From an uncultured Pseudoxanthomonas sp. (GTDB taxonomy: Bacteria > Pseudomonadota > Gammaproteobacteria > Xanthomonadales > Xanthomonadaceae), in NCBI GenBank assembly GCA_937975725.1, contig CALJUL010000079.1:1-28717 (forward strand): a stretch of DNA of 28,717 bases, read 5' to 3'. The position numbers and the translations under genes are program-made. This document shows, one piece after another, positions 1 through 8,617 of the stretch. Under the pieces are notes generated by a model. That model was not told the DNA's origin. It did not search any database and saw only the letters and a list, made by a program, of their open reading frames with translations. Numbering within the stretch: position 1 is the stretch's first letter; each line of letters opens with the position of its first letter.

Positions 1-1120
<1,120 letters not shown>

Positions 1121-1192
1121 GGGAAACCTGGGGGAAGGACAGGCGGCTACTGTATCGGCCCGGCGTCTCCGGCGGCGAGACTCGCCCAAAAC

Positions 1193-1216
1193 AAAGCCCC
1201 GCCGAAGCGGGGCTTT
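1193..1216 (-). terminator. Stem-loop with AAAGCCCCGC arms and CGAA/TTCG loop
   Basis: A perfect 10-bp inverted repeat (AAAGCCCCGC / GCGGGGCTTT) encloses a tetraloop. On the minus strand it is followed by TGTTTTGGG. It lies about 75 bp upstream of radA, so it may be a second barrier to transcription from the tRNA gene or a stop for plus-strand transcripts. Almost the same GC core recurs after rpmA at 25417-25441. Confidence 0.6.
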
Positions 1217-1254
1217 ATGTGAGCTGTTGCCGGAAGCCGTTTGCGGTAGGTCGG

Positions 1255-1274
1255 ATGCTCGCCATGGCGAGCAT
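1255..1274. repeat. Perfect 20-bp palindrome between tRNA-Thr and radA
   Basis: The sequence ATGCTCGCCATGGCGAGCAT reads the same on both strands. It lies between the tRNA terminator and radA. It could form a cruciform or hairpin, be a worn REP element, or be a symmetrical protein-binding site. No second copy was seen in the window. Confidence 0.5.
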
Positions 1275-1342
1275 GGCATGGGGAAATTCTGGGGAGTGTA
1301 CCCGTCCGAACCCGGGCAATCCGTGCCAAGGCCGGAAACAGA

Positions 1343-1373
1343 AACGCCCGGAAACCTAAGCGGGCCGGGCGTT
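1343..1373 (-). terminator. Rho-independent terminator of tRNA-Thr
   Basis: Inverted arms AACGCCCGG (1343-1351) and CCGGGCGTT (1365-1373) form a 9-bp GC-rich stem with a 13-nt loop. It lies about 45 bp downstream of the tRNA 3' end. On the minus strand it is followed by TCTGTTTCC, a moderately T-rich tail. Confidence 0.7.
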
Positions 1374-1418
1374 CCTGGGCGAATCGTGACTTGGCCGTAG
1401 CCTTCCGATTCTGGGTTG

Positions 1419-1494
1419 TGGTGCCGGAAATAGGAATCGAACCTACGACCTACGCATTACGAATGCGCCGCTCTACCAACTGAGCTATTCCGGC
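1419..1494 (-). tRNA. tRNA-Thr(CGT)
   Basis: This 76-nt tRNA gene includes an encoded CCA end. The acceptor stem pairs GCCGGAA with TTCCGGC, the D-arm contains AGCTCAGTTGGTAGAGC, and the T-arm contains GGTTCGATTCC. The 7-nt anticodon loop TTCGTAA gives anticodon CGT, which reads threonine ACG codons. The 5' end is at 1494. A sigma70-type promoter lies just upstream and a terminator just downstream, so it is a single-gene unit. Its 3' end faces radA and not the accessory island, and no duplicated 3' tRNA segment was seen, so there is no sign that the island integrated through this gene. Confidence 0.97.
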
Positions 1495-1504
1495 AGAGCC
1501 GCGA

Positions 1505-1534
1505 ATTTTAGGGGGTGCGGTGGGGGCGGGTCAA
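1505..1534 (-). promoter_or_regulatory. Sigma70-type promoter of tRNA-Thr
   Basis: On the minus strand, TTGACC (1534-1529), an 18-bp spacer and TAAAAT (1510-1505) sit 10 bp before the mature tRNA 5' end. The GC-rich stretch between the -10 box and the start site resembles stable-RNA discriminators. Confidence 0.75.
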
Positions 1535-1681
1535 TGCGGGGGTGTTGGTGGGTGTGCTGGTAAGCCGCTGGGAAGCCGGGGTGTGTGGGGGGGAGCTTGT
1601 CTACGTCCGATCCAGCGCCAATGCAGAATGCCGGCGCGTGCATGCGGCGGCAAGCGTCGGGTAGCCACCCTGAAACCACCT

Positions 1682-2029
1682 TCACTGATAGCCCAACTCC
1701 TCGATCACTGAACCGCATGACTCATCGAGGTTCACATGAAAAGACTTCAATCCCCCTTCGGGTAGCGGAATGACATCGTCCACATGCTGCACCGAAAAGC
1801 CTCGCACGTCCCCAGGCATTTGCTCCGCGACAATATTGTACTGATCGTCCTTCCAACCCTTCTTCGATTGAACATAACCCGTGATGGTCCGATGGCACTT
1901 GGCATCCGCATCTACCGTTTGCTCAGGCCTCGGGAAGTTGTCGCCAACCCGGCTCTTGTCCGCAAGAGCTGCATTGTCGCCACACGCAGAAAGAATACCT
2001 ACCAAAAACATGATCTTAGGAAAGTTCAT
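1682..2029 (-). CDS. Small lipoprotein, probable immunity partner of RHS protein 1
   Basis: This gene encodes a 115-aa protein. The N-terminus is a short lipoprotein signal with lipobox LSAC, giving lipidated Cys16 and a mature form of about 100 aa. Two further cysteines (C45, C105) could form a disulphide in the periplasm. It matches no family I recognise. Its ATG overlaps the TGA stop of the upstream RHS gene (ATGA at 2029-2026), so the two are translationally coupled. Small genes placed directly after the variable tip of RHS toxins are normally cognate immunity genes. A lipoprotein immunity protein would imply that the toxin acts in, or is neutralised in, the periplasm. The coupling and lipobox are seen in the sequence; the immunity role is inferred. 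Confidence 0.75.
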   Translation of the reverse strand: MNFPKIMFLVGILSACGDNAALADKSRVGDNFPRPEQTVDADAKCHRTITGYVQSKKGWKDDQYNIVAEQMPGDVRGFSVQHVDDVIPLPEGGLKSFHVNLDESCGSVIEELGYQ

Positions 2030-5000
2030 TGCTTTGTCTCCGGAATAGGCACGTACTCGTACCCCTCATGACTTCGTATCAAGCCCGGAACGCCTACGTC
2101 GAGCTGGAATTGGTAGTCGTAGCCATTGGCATATGGGAGGTAGCCCTCTCCCCGCGTATTCGGGTGCGCATGGAAAAACCCCAACACTCGGCAGTTGCAT
2201 AAAAACTCGGAAGGCTTATTCACTGCGTCTCTACTCGCTTGATCTCGCGTGCCAGGACCTAAACGGACCAATTCCGGCTTCGAAGAGCCGAAAAACTGTA
2301 CCACCCACCCGCTTTGCTCTTTCTTTGTGGATCCATCTTGTCCCTTGGGGACAGGCGCAGCATTGGGATTGGACTCATCCCAAGCTTTCTCTGTTTGTTC
2401 CCGTAGACCTGGGTCTCTTGTCCAAGCAGGGTCTGTAGGCTGAGGCGACCTGCCATACCTTCCCGCGCTACTCGATTGTTGGGCCCCTCCCCTCTCCGGT
2501 AGCCCACTGATCGCCATCCCGCCTGCACCCGGATGGCTGGACATAGAACGGAAGTCAGTTCGTTCGCGCTGCTGATCCTCTTTCTCCTGCCTCCCATCCG
2601 GATCAACAAACCGATACGGATTGTTAGCCGCGTACTTGTAGCGATTGAACATCCCCACTGGATTGCTATATGCCGTCACCGGATCCACCGACAGGAACCG
2701 CCCCACCTGCGGGTCGTAGTAGCGCTGCTGCATGTACGTCAGTCCGGTAGCCGCATCCTGCACATGCCCCGTGTAGCCGATGCCCTGGTAGTTCGGCTTG
2801 CCAATCACCGTGCCATAGGGCTCGTAGTCGTTACGCTCGATGACCGTGCCCGCCTGATTGGTCACGGCAACAGGACTACCCAATGCATCGGTGTGTTGGT
2901 ACTTGGCGACAACTCCACCGGCATGTGCCAACTCACGGATCGCGACGATGCTGCCAGCCAAGTAAATATTCTCCTGGTTCTTGCCGTTCTTGTAATCCTC
3001 CTGGTACATCACCTGACCGGCATTCGAGTACATCGACAGCATGCCCGAGCCGGAGCCAGGCCAATTCAGAACCCGGCGACCATGGCCGTCATACCGGTAC
3101 CACTCCTTGCCGGCCACATCACGCAGCCGATTACCGTAGTCGAAGGTATACCCCTGCCCATTCTTGTTATTGAGGTTACCTTGCGGGTCATAGCCAAAGC
3201 CGACAATCGTCGCTCCGCCCGTGTTCTTGATACTGGCCAATTGGTTCTTGCCGTCGTAGACATACATGGCGTAGTCCTTGACCCCGCCCAGCTTCCACGA
3301 CGTCATGTTGTCCAGTGCGTCGTACGTGAAGCGATGCCAGTGGTCGCCCCCAAACATCGCCGAACCCGCCGCCGTCAGGCGATCCAGTCCGTCATACTCC
3401 ATCAGCCGGTACTTGGGTGAACTGCCCGGGATCATGTCCGGCACATGGTCGTAGATCTGGTTGACGTTGCCGTTGGCGTCGTAGCGATAACTGAAGTCCA
3501 TCGCCAGTCCGCTCCCCGTAACGCGATCGGGCAACTGCCGGGCGTTCTGCGTCATGGAGTGCAGCAAACCATTGCCGTAGGTGAACTGCTTGATCGCCCC
3601 GTTGGGGTAATAGCTGGCGCCGGAAGCGTAGTAGTAACCCGACTGGTCGCGGGCCTGCGTAGCCTGCCCCAGCGCATTGGGGGCGTAGCTGATGGCCAAG
3701 CCGGTCGGATAGGTCTGCGTGGACAAGCTGCCATTGGCGTCGTAGGCATAACCCAGACCCCAAGTGTACCAGCCCGACTGGGTGGAGCTTTCGCCCGTCA
3801 GCATCCGTCGCTTGTTGTACGCGTAGGTGTTCTCGACGATGCCTGCACCAAGGCCGTCATTATGGGTAGTGATCTTGTAGGGCAGTCCATCCGGCCAATA
3901 TTCCCATGACTGGTTACCGCGACCATCCGGGAACGCCAATGACGCAAGCCGATTCATGCTGTTGTAAGTGCGTGCCACGCGACGTGGCGCCACCGTGGCT
4001 GACGTACCAGTTGTTTCGCAAGCCGTGGACGCTGGAAGACCGGCTGCACTCCAAGCCAGATTGCCGGCCCCGTCGTATCCCATCAGGGTCGCACCCGTTT
4101 CCGGCTCTACCGATCGACACAGCTCCTTGAACGCGTTGTACGTATAAGAGCGCGTCACCGAGAGCGTATTGGCCGGATTGCGACGGGTCAGGGTTGTAGG
4201 AAGGCCCGTGTCCGGGTCGCGACCGATGTCTGTGATGGCCGTGTTCGCGTGCAGAATCTGGATCGGGTAGTCCGTGGTCGGCGTGTCCCAGGCCCTATAG
4301 CTGGTCAACGTGCTGATGGTGCGTGGATTGGTCACCCGAGTCTTGAAGCCGGTCTCGTACAGGATCACGGTACTGAGCACCCCGAGCTCACTGTCCTGAC
4401 TGGATGAGATCGGACGTCCCAGCGAATCGTATTGGTTCCAGTTGCCCGTGCTCAGCGCATCCGTCGTACCAGGATAGGATGCAAATGTCGTTCGCCCGGC
4501 ATGGTCGTAGGTAAAGCGCTGGAAGCGTTTTGTCCCCGTCTCGTTGGCCACGTCGTACTCACGCGTCACCAGAGGACGCCATAGTCCATCGAAGTAGGTA
4601 ATCTTGCGGGCATTGCCGGTACTGATCGTTTGCCTCCAATGGCCGGCTGGCACCCCATACTCGGAACTCGCGATCTGCTGGAACACCTGCGTGGTCGTGT
4701 TCCATGCCGTGGTATCGCCCGTGGGATAGACCACGCTGGCCAGGCGCCCCATGGCGTCGTAGCCATAGCCGGTGACATACCCGTTCTGGTCAGTGACCGC
4801 AGTCACCCAGCCTGCCGTGCTGACCGTGGCCGACTGCGTGCTGCTGTTGGGATAGGCGATAGAACGTGGAATGCCCCTATACCAGTTGGACAGGGTGATC
4901 GTGTTGTTGTTGCCGTCCTTGACGGTGGCCACCGTGCCATCGGTGTAATACCCCAACGTCTGTTTGACCTTGCCGAAGGACTTCATCACCTCTGGTAGCG

Positions 5001-6912
5001 CCATCAGGTTGTAGGTCGTCTCGGAAGCGACCGTACCACCTTCGGTAGTCTTCTTTATTTGGCCCAGCACCCAGTAGGTGTAGTTATGCTCGTACTCTGT
5101 TTGCACGACCTTTGACGGCGTCCCCGGCAACGTGCTGGATTTAGTGACGCTGGTCGGGTTCGAGAATACATCGAAACAATACTTGCCAGAACAGGCATTA
5201 ACCCCCCAGTTAAAATCGATACCCTGCCGCTGAATCGTCCTAGTCACCATGGGCCGCAACTTGGCGCTGGACAAGATGTCGGTGAAGGACCTTGGATCCG
5301 CTCCGACCATGTTGGGGAAGTTCTGTGAAGAAGCCACCGAGTCTGCGAGGTAGTTGTAGATCTCAGTTTGCAGAATGCCAGCGGGACCGGTTCCAGCCTC
5401 CTTCTTCAGAAGCTGGCCTTCGTTAAGGCCATACATGATCCCGTACTCGTACCGTTCCCAAGAGCCATCGGGACCGGTGACTACCTGCTGCTTGGTCGCC
5501 GGACACAGTTCGTCGATACCGAACACGCAGTCCGCTTCATAGCTGTCTGCCGCGCCCGTGCCGTATGTGTAACTCCACACCATGGGTGCCAGGCCCGGAC
5601 CCGTGATCGTCTTCTTGGTTAGGGTAAAATTATCCGAATAGTTCGGGATCTGCAGGTACTCGTACTGGTTGTTCGGCTTTACGCAGTGCTTGGGCGTGTT
5701 ACTGCGATGGTGGCGCATACCGGGAAACTCGAACCGGGCGGAAGCCCCCGATGGATGCGTCACCGTATAGATGAATGCACCACCCACACCATCGAAGTTC
5801 TCCGGACAATTGTTTATGGGATTGTCCATCGGCAAAGGATCCGCACCGGCCAGGTTGAGCTTTCCTTCGGCCTGATAGATCCATTGGCTCGCATCCGGCC
5901 GCGTCACCGTTCGCAACCGTCCGTTGAGATAGGCGTAACTCCATGTCCCCGTGGGAGCCGCGGCTGACGCAATCCTGCCCGACGTGTCGTATGCCAGCGT
6001 TATCTGCCGTCCGTCATTGGCCGTGATGCTCTGCAGCTTGTCACCCGACCAGGTGTAATCGACCCAGTTTCCAAACCGGTCCTCCACCCGGGTCGCCACG
6101 AAGTACACCGACACCCGTGCAATGCTGACCTCGGTGTTCCCGGCGTAACTCTTGGAGGAACTATTCGACTTCGTAATGACGTGATCGAGGTGGTAACGGG
6201 TTCCGTTCGGTGATACCGCAATGAAAGCCTCGCCTGCATAGCTATTCTTGGTCGAAGACTTGCATTTGATGGTCCAGAAATCCTTGGTCACCCACGGATA
6301 GGACGCACCATCGCTCGGTGTCGGGATCGGCGAGCCGGCAGTCCTGACCAGCAGGGGACGATCACCCTGACCCGGGGTGTTCAACCGATAGCCGTTCCAG
6401 TAGTGGTACGCCGGAAAGTAAGTCAGGGCCGGGGGCGCGTTGGTGGTACTGCATCGCTGGTTCGGCGAAGAACCGCTGACTTGCCAACCGGCGGATGCGG
6501 CGAAGGTTCCAGACAGGTGTGGAATGTCCAGATCCCACTCTGCGAAGCCACCAAAATGATCGAACCAGGTGACGGAAGCCGTCTCGCGGCGATCGACCAC
6601 GTTGAACCGCCTACGCACTTCTACTGGGAGCCCCGAGTTTCCGGGAATGGAAACATCGGTGACGGCGAAATCGACGCTTCCGTTGTACATGCTCAGGTTG
6701 TCACCGAACATGCCATCTATTTTCAGCGGGCCAATATCTCGTGCTTCGTTTACCCGTTCTATCGCCTTTTCATGCACCCCGTATTTTGGTGTTTGCGCTT
6801 CCGTGGATACAGCTGCCGCGCAAAGAAGAAGTCCGATGGCAGATCGCGAGTACAGCGCATCCAAGAGGGGCCGCACGCAGGATGACAAACCGGCGTTCCT
6901 GTTCACTAGCAT
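2026..6912 (-). CDS. Sec-exported RHS/YD-repeat protein 1 with JAB/DUF4329-like C-terminal tip
   Basis: This is a 1628-aa polymorphic-toxin-like protein. A signal peptide (hydrophobic IGLLLCAAAVS, then TEAQ) precedes a beta-rich N-terminal region and many YD repeats (YDAMGRL, YDANGSL, YDPQGNL). The RHS core (YMQQRYYDP, GRFLSVDP) ends at DPDGR. The 187-aa tip (bases 2029-2589) contains FFHAHP and, 16 residues after the second His, an Asp followed by DVGVPGL. This resembles the metal-binding part of the JAB/MPN fold and the RHS-associated DUF4329 family, so a metallopeptidase-like toxin is plausible. No PAAR or VgrG gene is present, so export is probably by Sec. AAGGAG stands 8 nt before a GTG at 6906 and only 2 nt before the ATG at 6912, so the GTG may be the true start. 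The frame is open to 7206, but that extension runs through a dispersed repeat and is unlikely to be coding. Confidence 0.85.
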   Translation of the reverse strand: MLVNRNAGLSSCVRPLLDALYSRSAIGLLLCAAAVSTEAQTPKYGVHEKAIERVNEARDIGPLKIDGMFGDNLSMYNGSVDFAVTDVSIPGNSGLPVEVRRRFNVVDRRETASVTWFDHFGGFAEWDLDIPHLSGTFAASAGWQVSGSSPNQRCSTTNAPPALTYFPAYHYWNGYRLNTPGQGDRPLLVRTAGSPIPTPSDGASYPWVTKDFWTIKCKSSTKNSYAGEAFIAVSPNGTRYHLDHVITKSNSSSKSYAGNTEVSIARVSVYFVATRVEDRFGNWVDYTWSGDKLQSITANDGRQITLAYDTSGRIASAAAPTGTWSYAYLNGRLRTVTRPDASQWIYQAEGKLNLAGADPLPMDNPINNCPENFDGVGGAFIYTVTHPSGASARFEFPGMRHHRSNTPKHCVKPNNQYEYLQIPNYSDNFTLTKKTITGPGLAPMVWSYTYGTGAADSYEADCVFGIDELCPATKQQVVTGPDGSWERYEYGIMYGLNEGQLLKKEAGTGPAGILQTEIYNYLADSVASSQNFPNMVGADPRSFTDILSSAKLRPMVTRTIQRQGIDFNWGVNACSGKYCFDVFSNPTSVTKSSTLPGTPSKVVQTEYEHNYTYWVLGQIKKTTEGGTVASETTYNLMALPEVMKSFGKVKQTLGYYTDGTVATVKDGNNNTITLSNWYRGIPRSIAYPNSSTQSATVSTAGWVTAVTDQNGYVTGYGYDAMGRLASVVYPTGDTTAWNTTTQVFQQIASSEYGVPAGHWRQTISTGNARKITYFDGLWRPLVTREYDVANETGTKRFQRFTYDHAGRTTFASYPGTTDALSTGNWNQYDSLGRPISSSQDSELGVLSTVILYETGFKTRVTNPRTISTLTSYRAWDTPTTDYPIQILHANTAITDIGRDPDTGLPTTLTRRNPANTLSVTRSYTYNAFKELCRSVEPETGATLMGYDGAGNLAWSAAGLPASTACETTGTSATVAPRRVARTYNSMNRLASLAFPDGRGNQSWEYWPDGLPYKITTHNDGLGAGIVENTYAYNKRRMLTGESSTQSGWYTWGLGYAYDANGSLSTQTYPTGLAISYAPNALGQATQARDQSGYYYASGASYYPNGAIKQFTYGNGLLHSMTQNARQLPDRVTGSGLAMDFSYRYDANGNVNQIYDHVPDMIPGSSPKYRLMEYDGLDRLTAAGSAMFGGDHWHRFTYDALDNMTSWKLGGVKDYAMYVYDGKNQLASIKNTGGATIVGFGYDPQGNLNNKNGQGYTFDYGNRLRDVAGKEWYRYDGHGRRVLNWPGSGSGMLSMYSNAGQVMYQEDYKNGKNQENIYLAGSIVAIRELAHAGGVVAKYQHTDALGSPVAVTNQAGTVIERNDYEPYGTVIGKPNYQGIGYTGHVQDAATGLTYMQQRYYDPQVGRFLSVDPVTAYSNPVGMFNRYKYAANNPYRFVDPDGRQEKEDQQRERTDFRSMSSHPGAGGMAISGLPERGGAQQSSSAGRYGRSPQPTDPAWTRDPGLREQTEKAWDESNPNAAPVPKGQDGSTKKEQSGWVVQFFGSSKPELVRLGPGTRDQASRDAVNKPSEFLCNCRVLGFFHAHPNTRGEGYLPYANGYDYQFQLDVGVPGLIRSHEGYEYVPIPETKQ

Positions 6913-7401
6913 CGCTCCTTTCCAGCCCCTTGCAGGCCAGATTCCTTGCGTCCACCACCCCGGTAGGACACCCCTTGGGGTGGAATCTACATCGGGCGGA
7001 TCACGCTTGGAAGTCGGGGCGGCACGTAAGCGTATGTAGTTCGCCGTTGGCGTCATCAAGCGATGCGCTTGTATGGAGTGCATCCACCCTGCCCTCCACT
7101 TCGGCGTGGTCGGAGCAGTGTTTTCCGAGCGTCGTTCTAGGACTTTCATTCCCGCCGGCGAACTGCGCAACTCTGTATGGCGTTGAATGAGTAGCTGACG
7201 CACCACTTCTCGCTATACGCATTTACCAAAGCCTGAACACACTTGACGCCTATCACATTCAGCCGGAGGATCGCCTTTCCCAACTTTGAGTAGGAAGGCA
7301 GACGCCCTTCCAGACTTCACTGCCCCTTGCAGGTCAGAGTGTTCGGTCTCAACCATATAGGCCGAATAAAGAAATTGCCGGGGAGGCTCGTGGAACATGT
7401 G
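6913..7401. other. Intergenic region upstream of RHS gene 1 (489 bp)
   Basis: This stretch holds the leader of RHS gene 1 and a dispersed repeat (7072-7154). A possible hairpin has CCACCCC at 6955-6961 and GGGGTGG at 6977-6983. Short open frames here have no recognisable product. The H-NS-like gene ends at its far side. I see no convincing -35/-10 pair for the RHS gene. Confidence 0.5.
7072..7154. repeat. Dispersed repeat, copy A (upstream of RHS gene 1)
   Basis: About 83 bp resemble a segment at 15352-15435, upstream of the second RHS gene. Shared words include GGAGTGCATCCACCC (one mismatch) and GCCCTCCACTTCGGC, and both end in a GGACTTTCAT / GGACTTCCAT type motif. The orientation relative to the downstream RHS gene is the same in both. 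This copy has CTAGG where the other has CCAGG. I cannot assign it to a named element. Confidence 0.65.
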
Positions 7402-7797
7402 TCAACCCGGGTACTTAGGGAACTTCTCGTTCGGGTGCCTCGCCTTCCATTCTTTGTAGGCAGCCTTGCCTTCCCAAGCCGTAAAGGCACGAGGCGGACA
7501 CCCCCGACCGGCCCAAGTCTCGCGGGTATGCGGCAGCCAGTACTTGGGCGCGACCTCCTTGGTGGCCGCAACCTTCCTAGGACGGCTGGGACTGCTCGCA
7601 CCTACTGCCGTCACGATCTCGGCCTTTTGCTTGGCCGTGAACACTGTTCCGTACTGGCCCAATAGGCCGATGATCTCGGAATAGGCATCAGCCGACTGTT
7701 GCTGGCGTAGCTGGACTTCTTGTTCTTCCAGCTTGCAGAGTTCCTCCTCCAACTCGGCCTAGGCCGTGGCGATGGAGTCGAGCGTTGACTTAGTCAT
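7402..7797 (-). pseudogene. H-NS histone-family protein with in-frame amber codon at position 13
   Basis: H-NS-type proteins bind AT-rich, often foreign, DNA and silence it. The frame encodes 131 positions. It starts MTKSTLDSIATA, then has a TAG at 7761-7759, then continues as an acidic helical oligomerisation region (ELEEELCKLEEQEVQLRQQQ). It finishes with the DNA-binding domain: PKYWLPHTRETWAGRGCPP, an AWEG segment, and FPKYPG at the end. That C-terminus is typical of the Xanthomonas-type family. A possible SD (AAAGG) sits about 10 nt before the ATG. The context GCC TAG GCC would be GCC CAG GCC (Gln) with one C-to-T change at a CCAGG site. The frame is otherwise clean, so this is a very recent lesion, a sequencing error or readthrough. 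Without readthrough, a shorter protein could start inside and would lack only the first helix. Confidence 0.8.
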
Positions 7798-7964
7798 TCA
7801 GATGTGACCTTTCATGGGAGGGCCCGAAGGGCACGGTATTAACCGCAGTCTATCGGATTGGATACCCCACTAGCAGGGCTCAGTCCCGATAGCCGAACTA
7901 CTCCGAAAAGTCTTTATTTGGCGGGGCCTCTATGCGCACATGAGTGAGCTTCAGCAGGCGTGAA

Positions 7965-8429
7965 TCATTCCAGAGATGCGGCCCGAAACGGCACCCAATC
8001 TGTGCTAGAAACACTTCCATCACCTGAAGCCAGTAAAACCCGGAACAAGTACCTCTTATTGCGGGTAAGGCAGCGAGTCGCCGTAAGAGTGGTCAACGGA
8101 ACGGACAGGACTACCTCTTCATCAGGAGGCAAAGAGAAACGAGATCCAGTGGCCACATAGTCAAGGTAACTGCAAGGCGCAATGACCGTCCCGCTAACAT
8201 GTGCAACTTCCACTTTGACCGAAGATTTAGCACCAATACCAAACAATCGATCATCAACGACCAGCACATCTTGAGATCTGTTCCTCACAGTAACTTTGAA
8301 CTCTTTTCCTTCGACAAGCAGGACTTCAACGCCCGAGCTATATGACCTACAGGAAAGCAGAGCGGCGGCAACTGCCAGCACAATGAGCAGTTGCAAAGAC
8401 TTCGACCGCGAGGCGACTAAATTATTCAT
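7965..8429 (-). CDS. Lipoprotein, probable immunity protein of an orphan RHS tip
   Basis: This gene encodes a 154-aa protein. A hydrophobic signal ends in lipobox LLSC (Cys27), followed by a beta-rich domain with two cysteines (C86, C120) that could pair in the periplasm. I recognise no family. Its ATG overlaps the TAA stop of the short upstream frame by one base (TAATG at 8431-8427). That is the same tight coupling seen at the ends of the two complete RHS genes. It shows no sequence resemblance to the other two lipoproteins here, as expected if each is specific for its own toxin tip. It appears intact although its presumed toxin gene is truncated. Lipoprotein character is well supported; the immunity role is inferred. 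Confidence 0.7.
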   Translation of the reverse strand: MNNLVASRSKSLQLLIVLAVAAALLSCRSYSSGVEVLLVEGKEFKVTVRNRSQDVLVVDDRLFGIGAKSSVKVEVAHVSGTVIAPCSYLDYVATGSRFSLPPDEEVVLSVPLTTLTATRCLTRNKRYLFRVLLASGDGSVSSTDWVPFRAASLE

Positions 8430-8617
8430 TATATCCTTTTCGAACCTCGCTCTCTTTCTCGCTCTCTATTGCGCCCCCGCTCGCGCGATTCTTCTCTTTG
8501 TCTAATGCGTTCCCTGTAGGTTCTTATCTCCGCCTTGAACCACTCTACCTCATCCGGCGTACTTCCGAAGCGCTCGGCGTTCTCGATATGGAAAACAGGG
8601 GTCAGAGTACCTTTTCC
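8429..8617 (-). pseudogene. Orphan C-terminal fragment, probably of an RHS toxin, cut by the RAYT element
   Basis: The frame is open from the left repeat of the transposase element to a TAA at 8431-8429 and has no start codon. It encodes about 50 residues of non-repeat sequence (ENAERFGSTPDEVEWFKAEI) and ends in a very charged Arg/Glu-rich tail (RERGRNRERERERG). Its stop is fused to the start of a lipoprotein gene, as with the other RHS modules. The likeliest reading is the last part of a third RHS toxin whose body was lost or displaced when the RAYT element arrived. No RHS core is seen on the other side of that element, so the assignment rests on context alone. Confidence 0.45.
8590..8617 (+). 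repeat. Left 28-nt terminal repeat of the RAYT element
   Basis: The unit runs from GGAAAA to TTTTCC around the core GGGGTCAGAGTAC. It is matched in inverted orientation at 9400-9427 with two differences. The stop codon of the transposase gene lies inside it. The unit's own ends are inverted, so a single strand can fold. Confidence 0.85.

Noticed and set aside
1419..1494. tRNA-Thr as the integration site of the island
   Set aside because: The island lies on the 5' side of the tRNA, no integrase gene is visible, and no duplicated tRNA 3' end was found near ispH.
6913..7206. Upstream extension of RHS gene 1 to an ATG at 7206
   Set aside because: The 98 extra codons run through a dispersed repeat, lack an SD and would bury the signal peptide.
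7213..7398. Small minus-strand frame of 61 codons between H-NS and RHS 1
   Set aside because: No SD, no recognisable motif and a composition consistent with chance.
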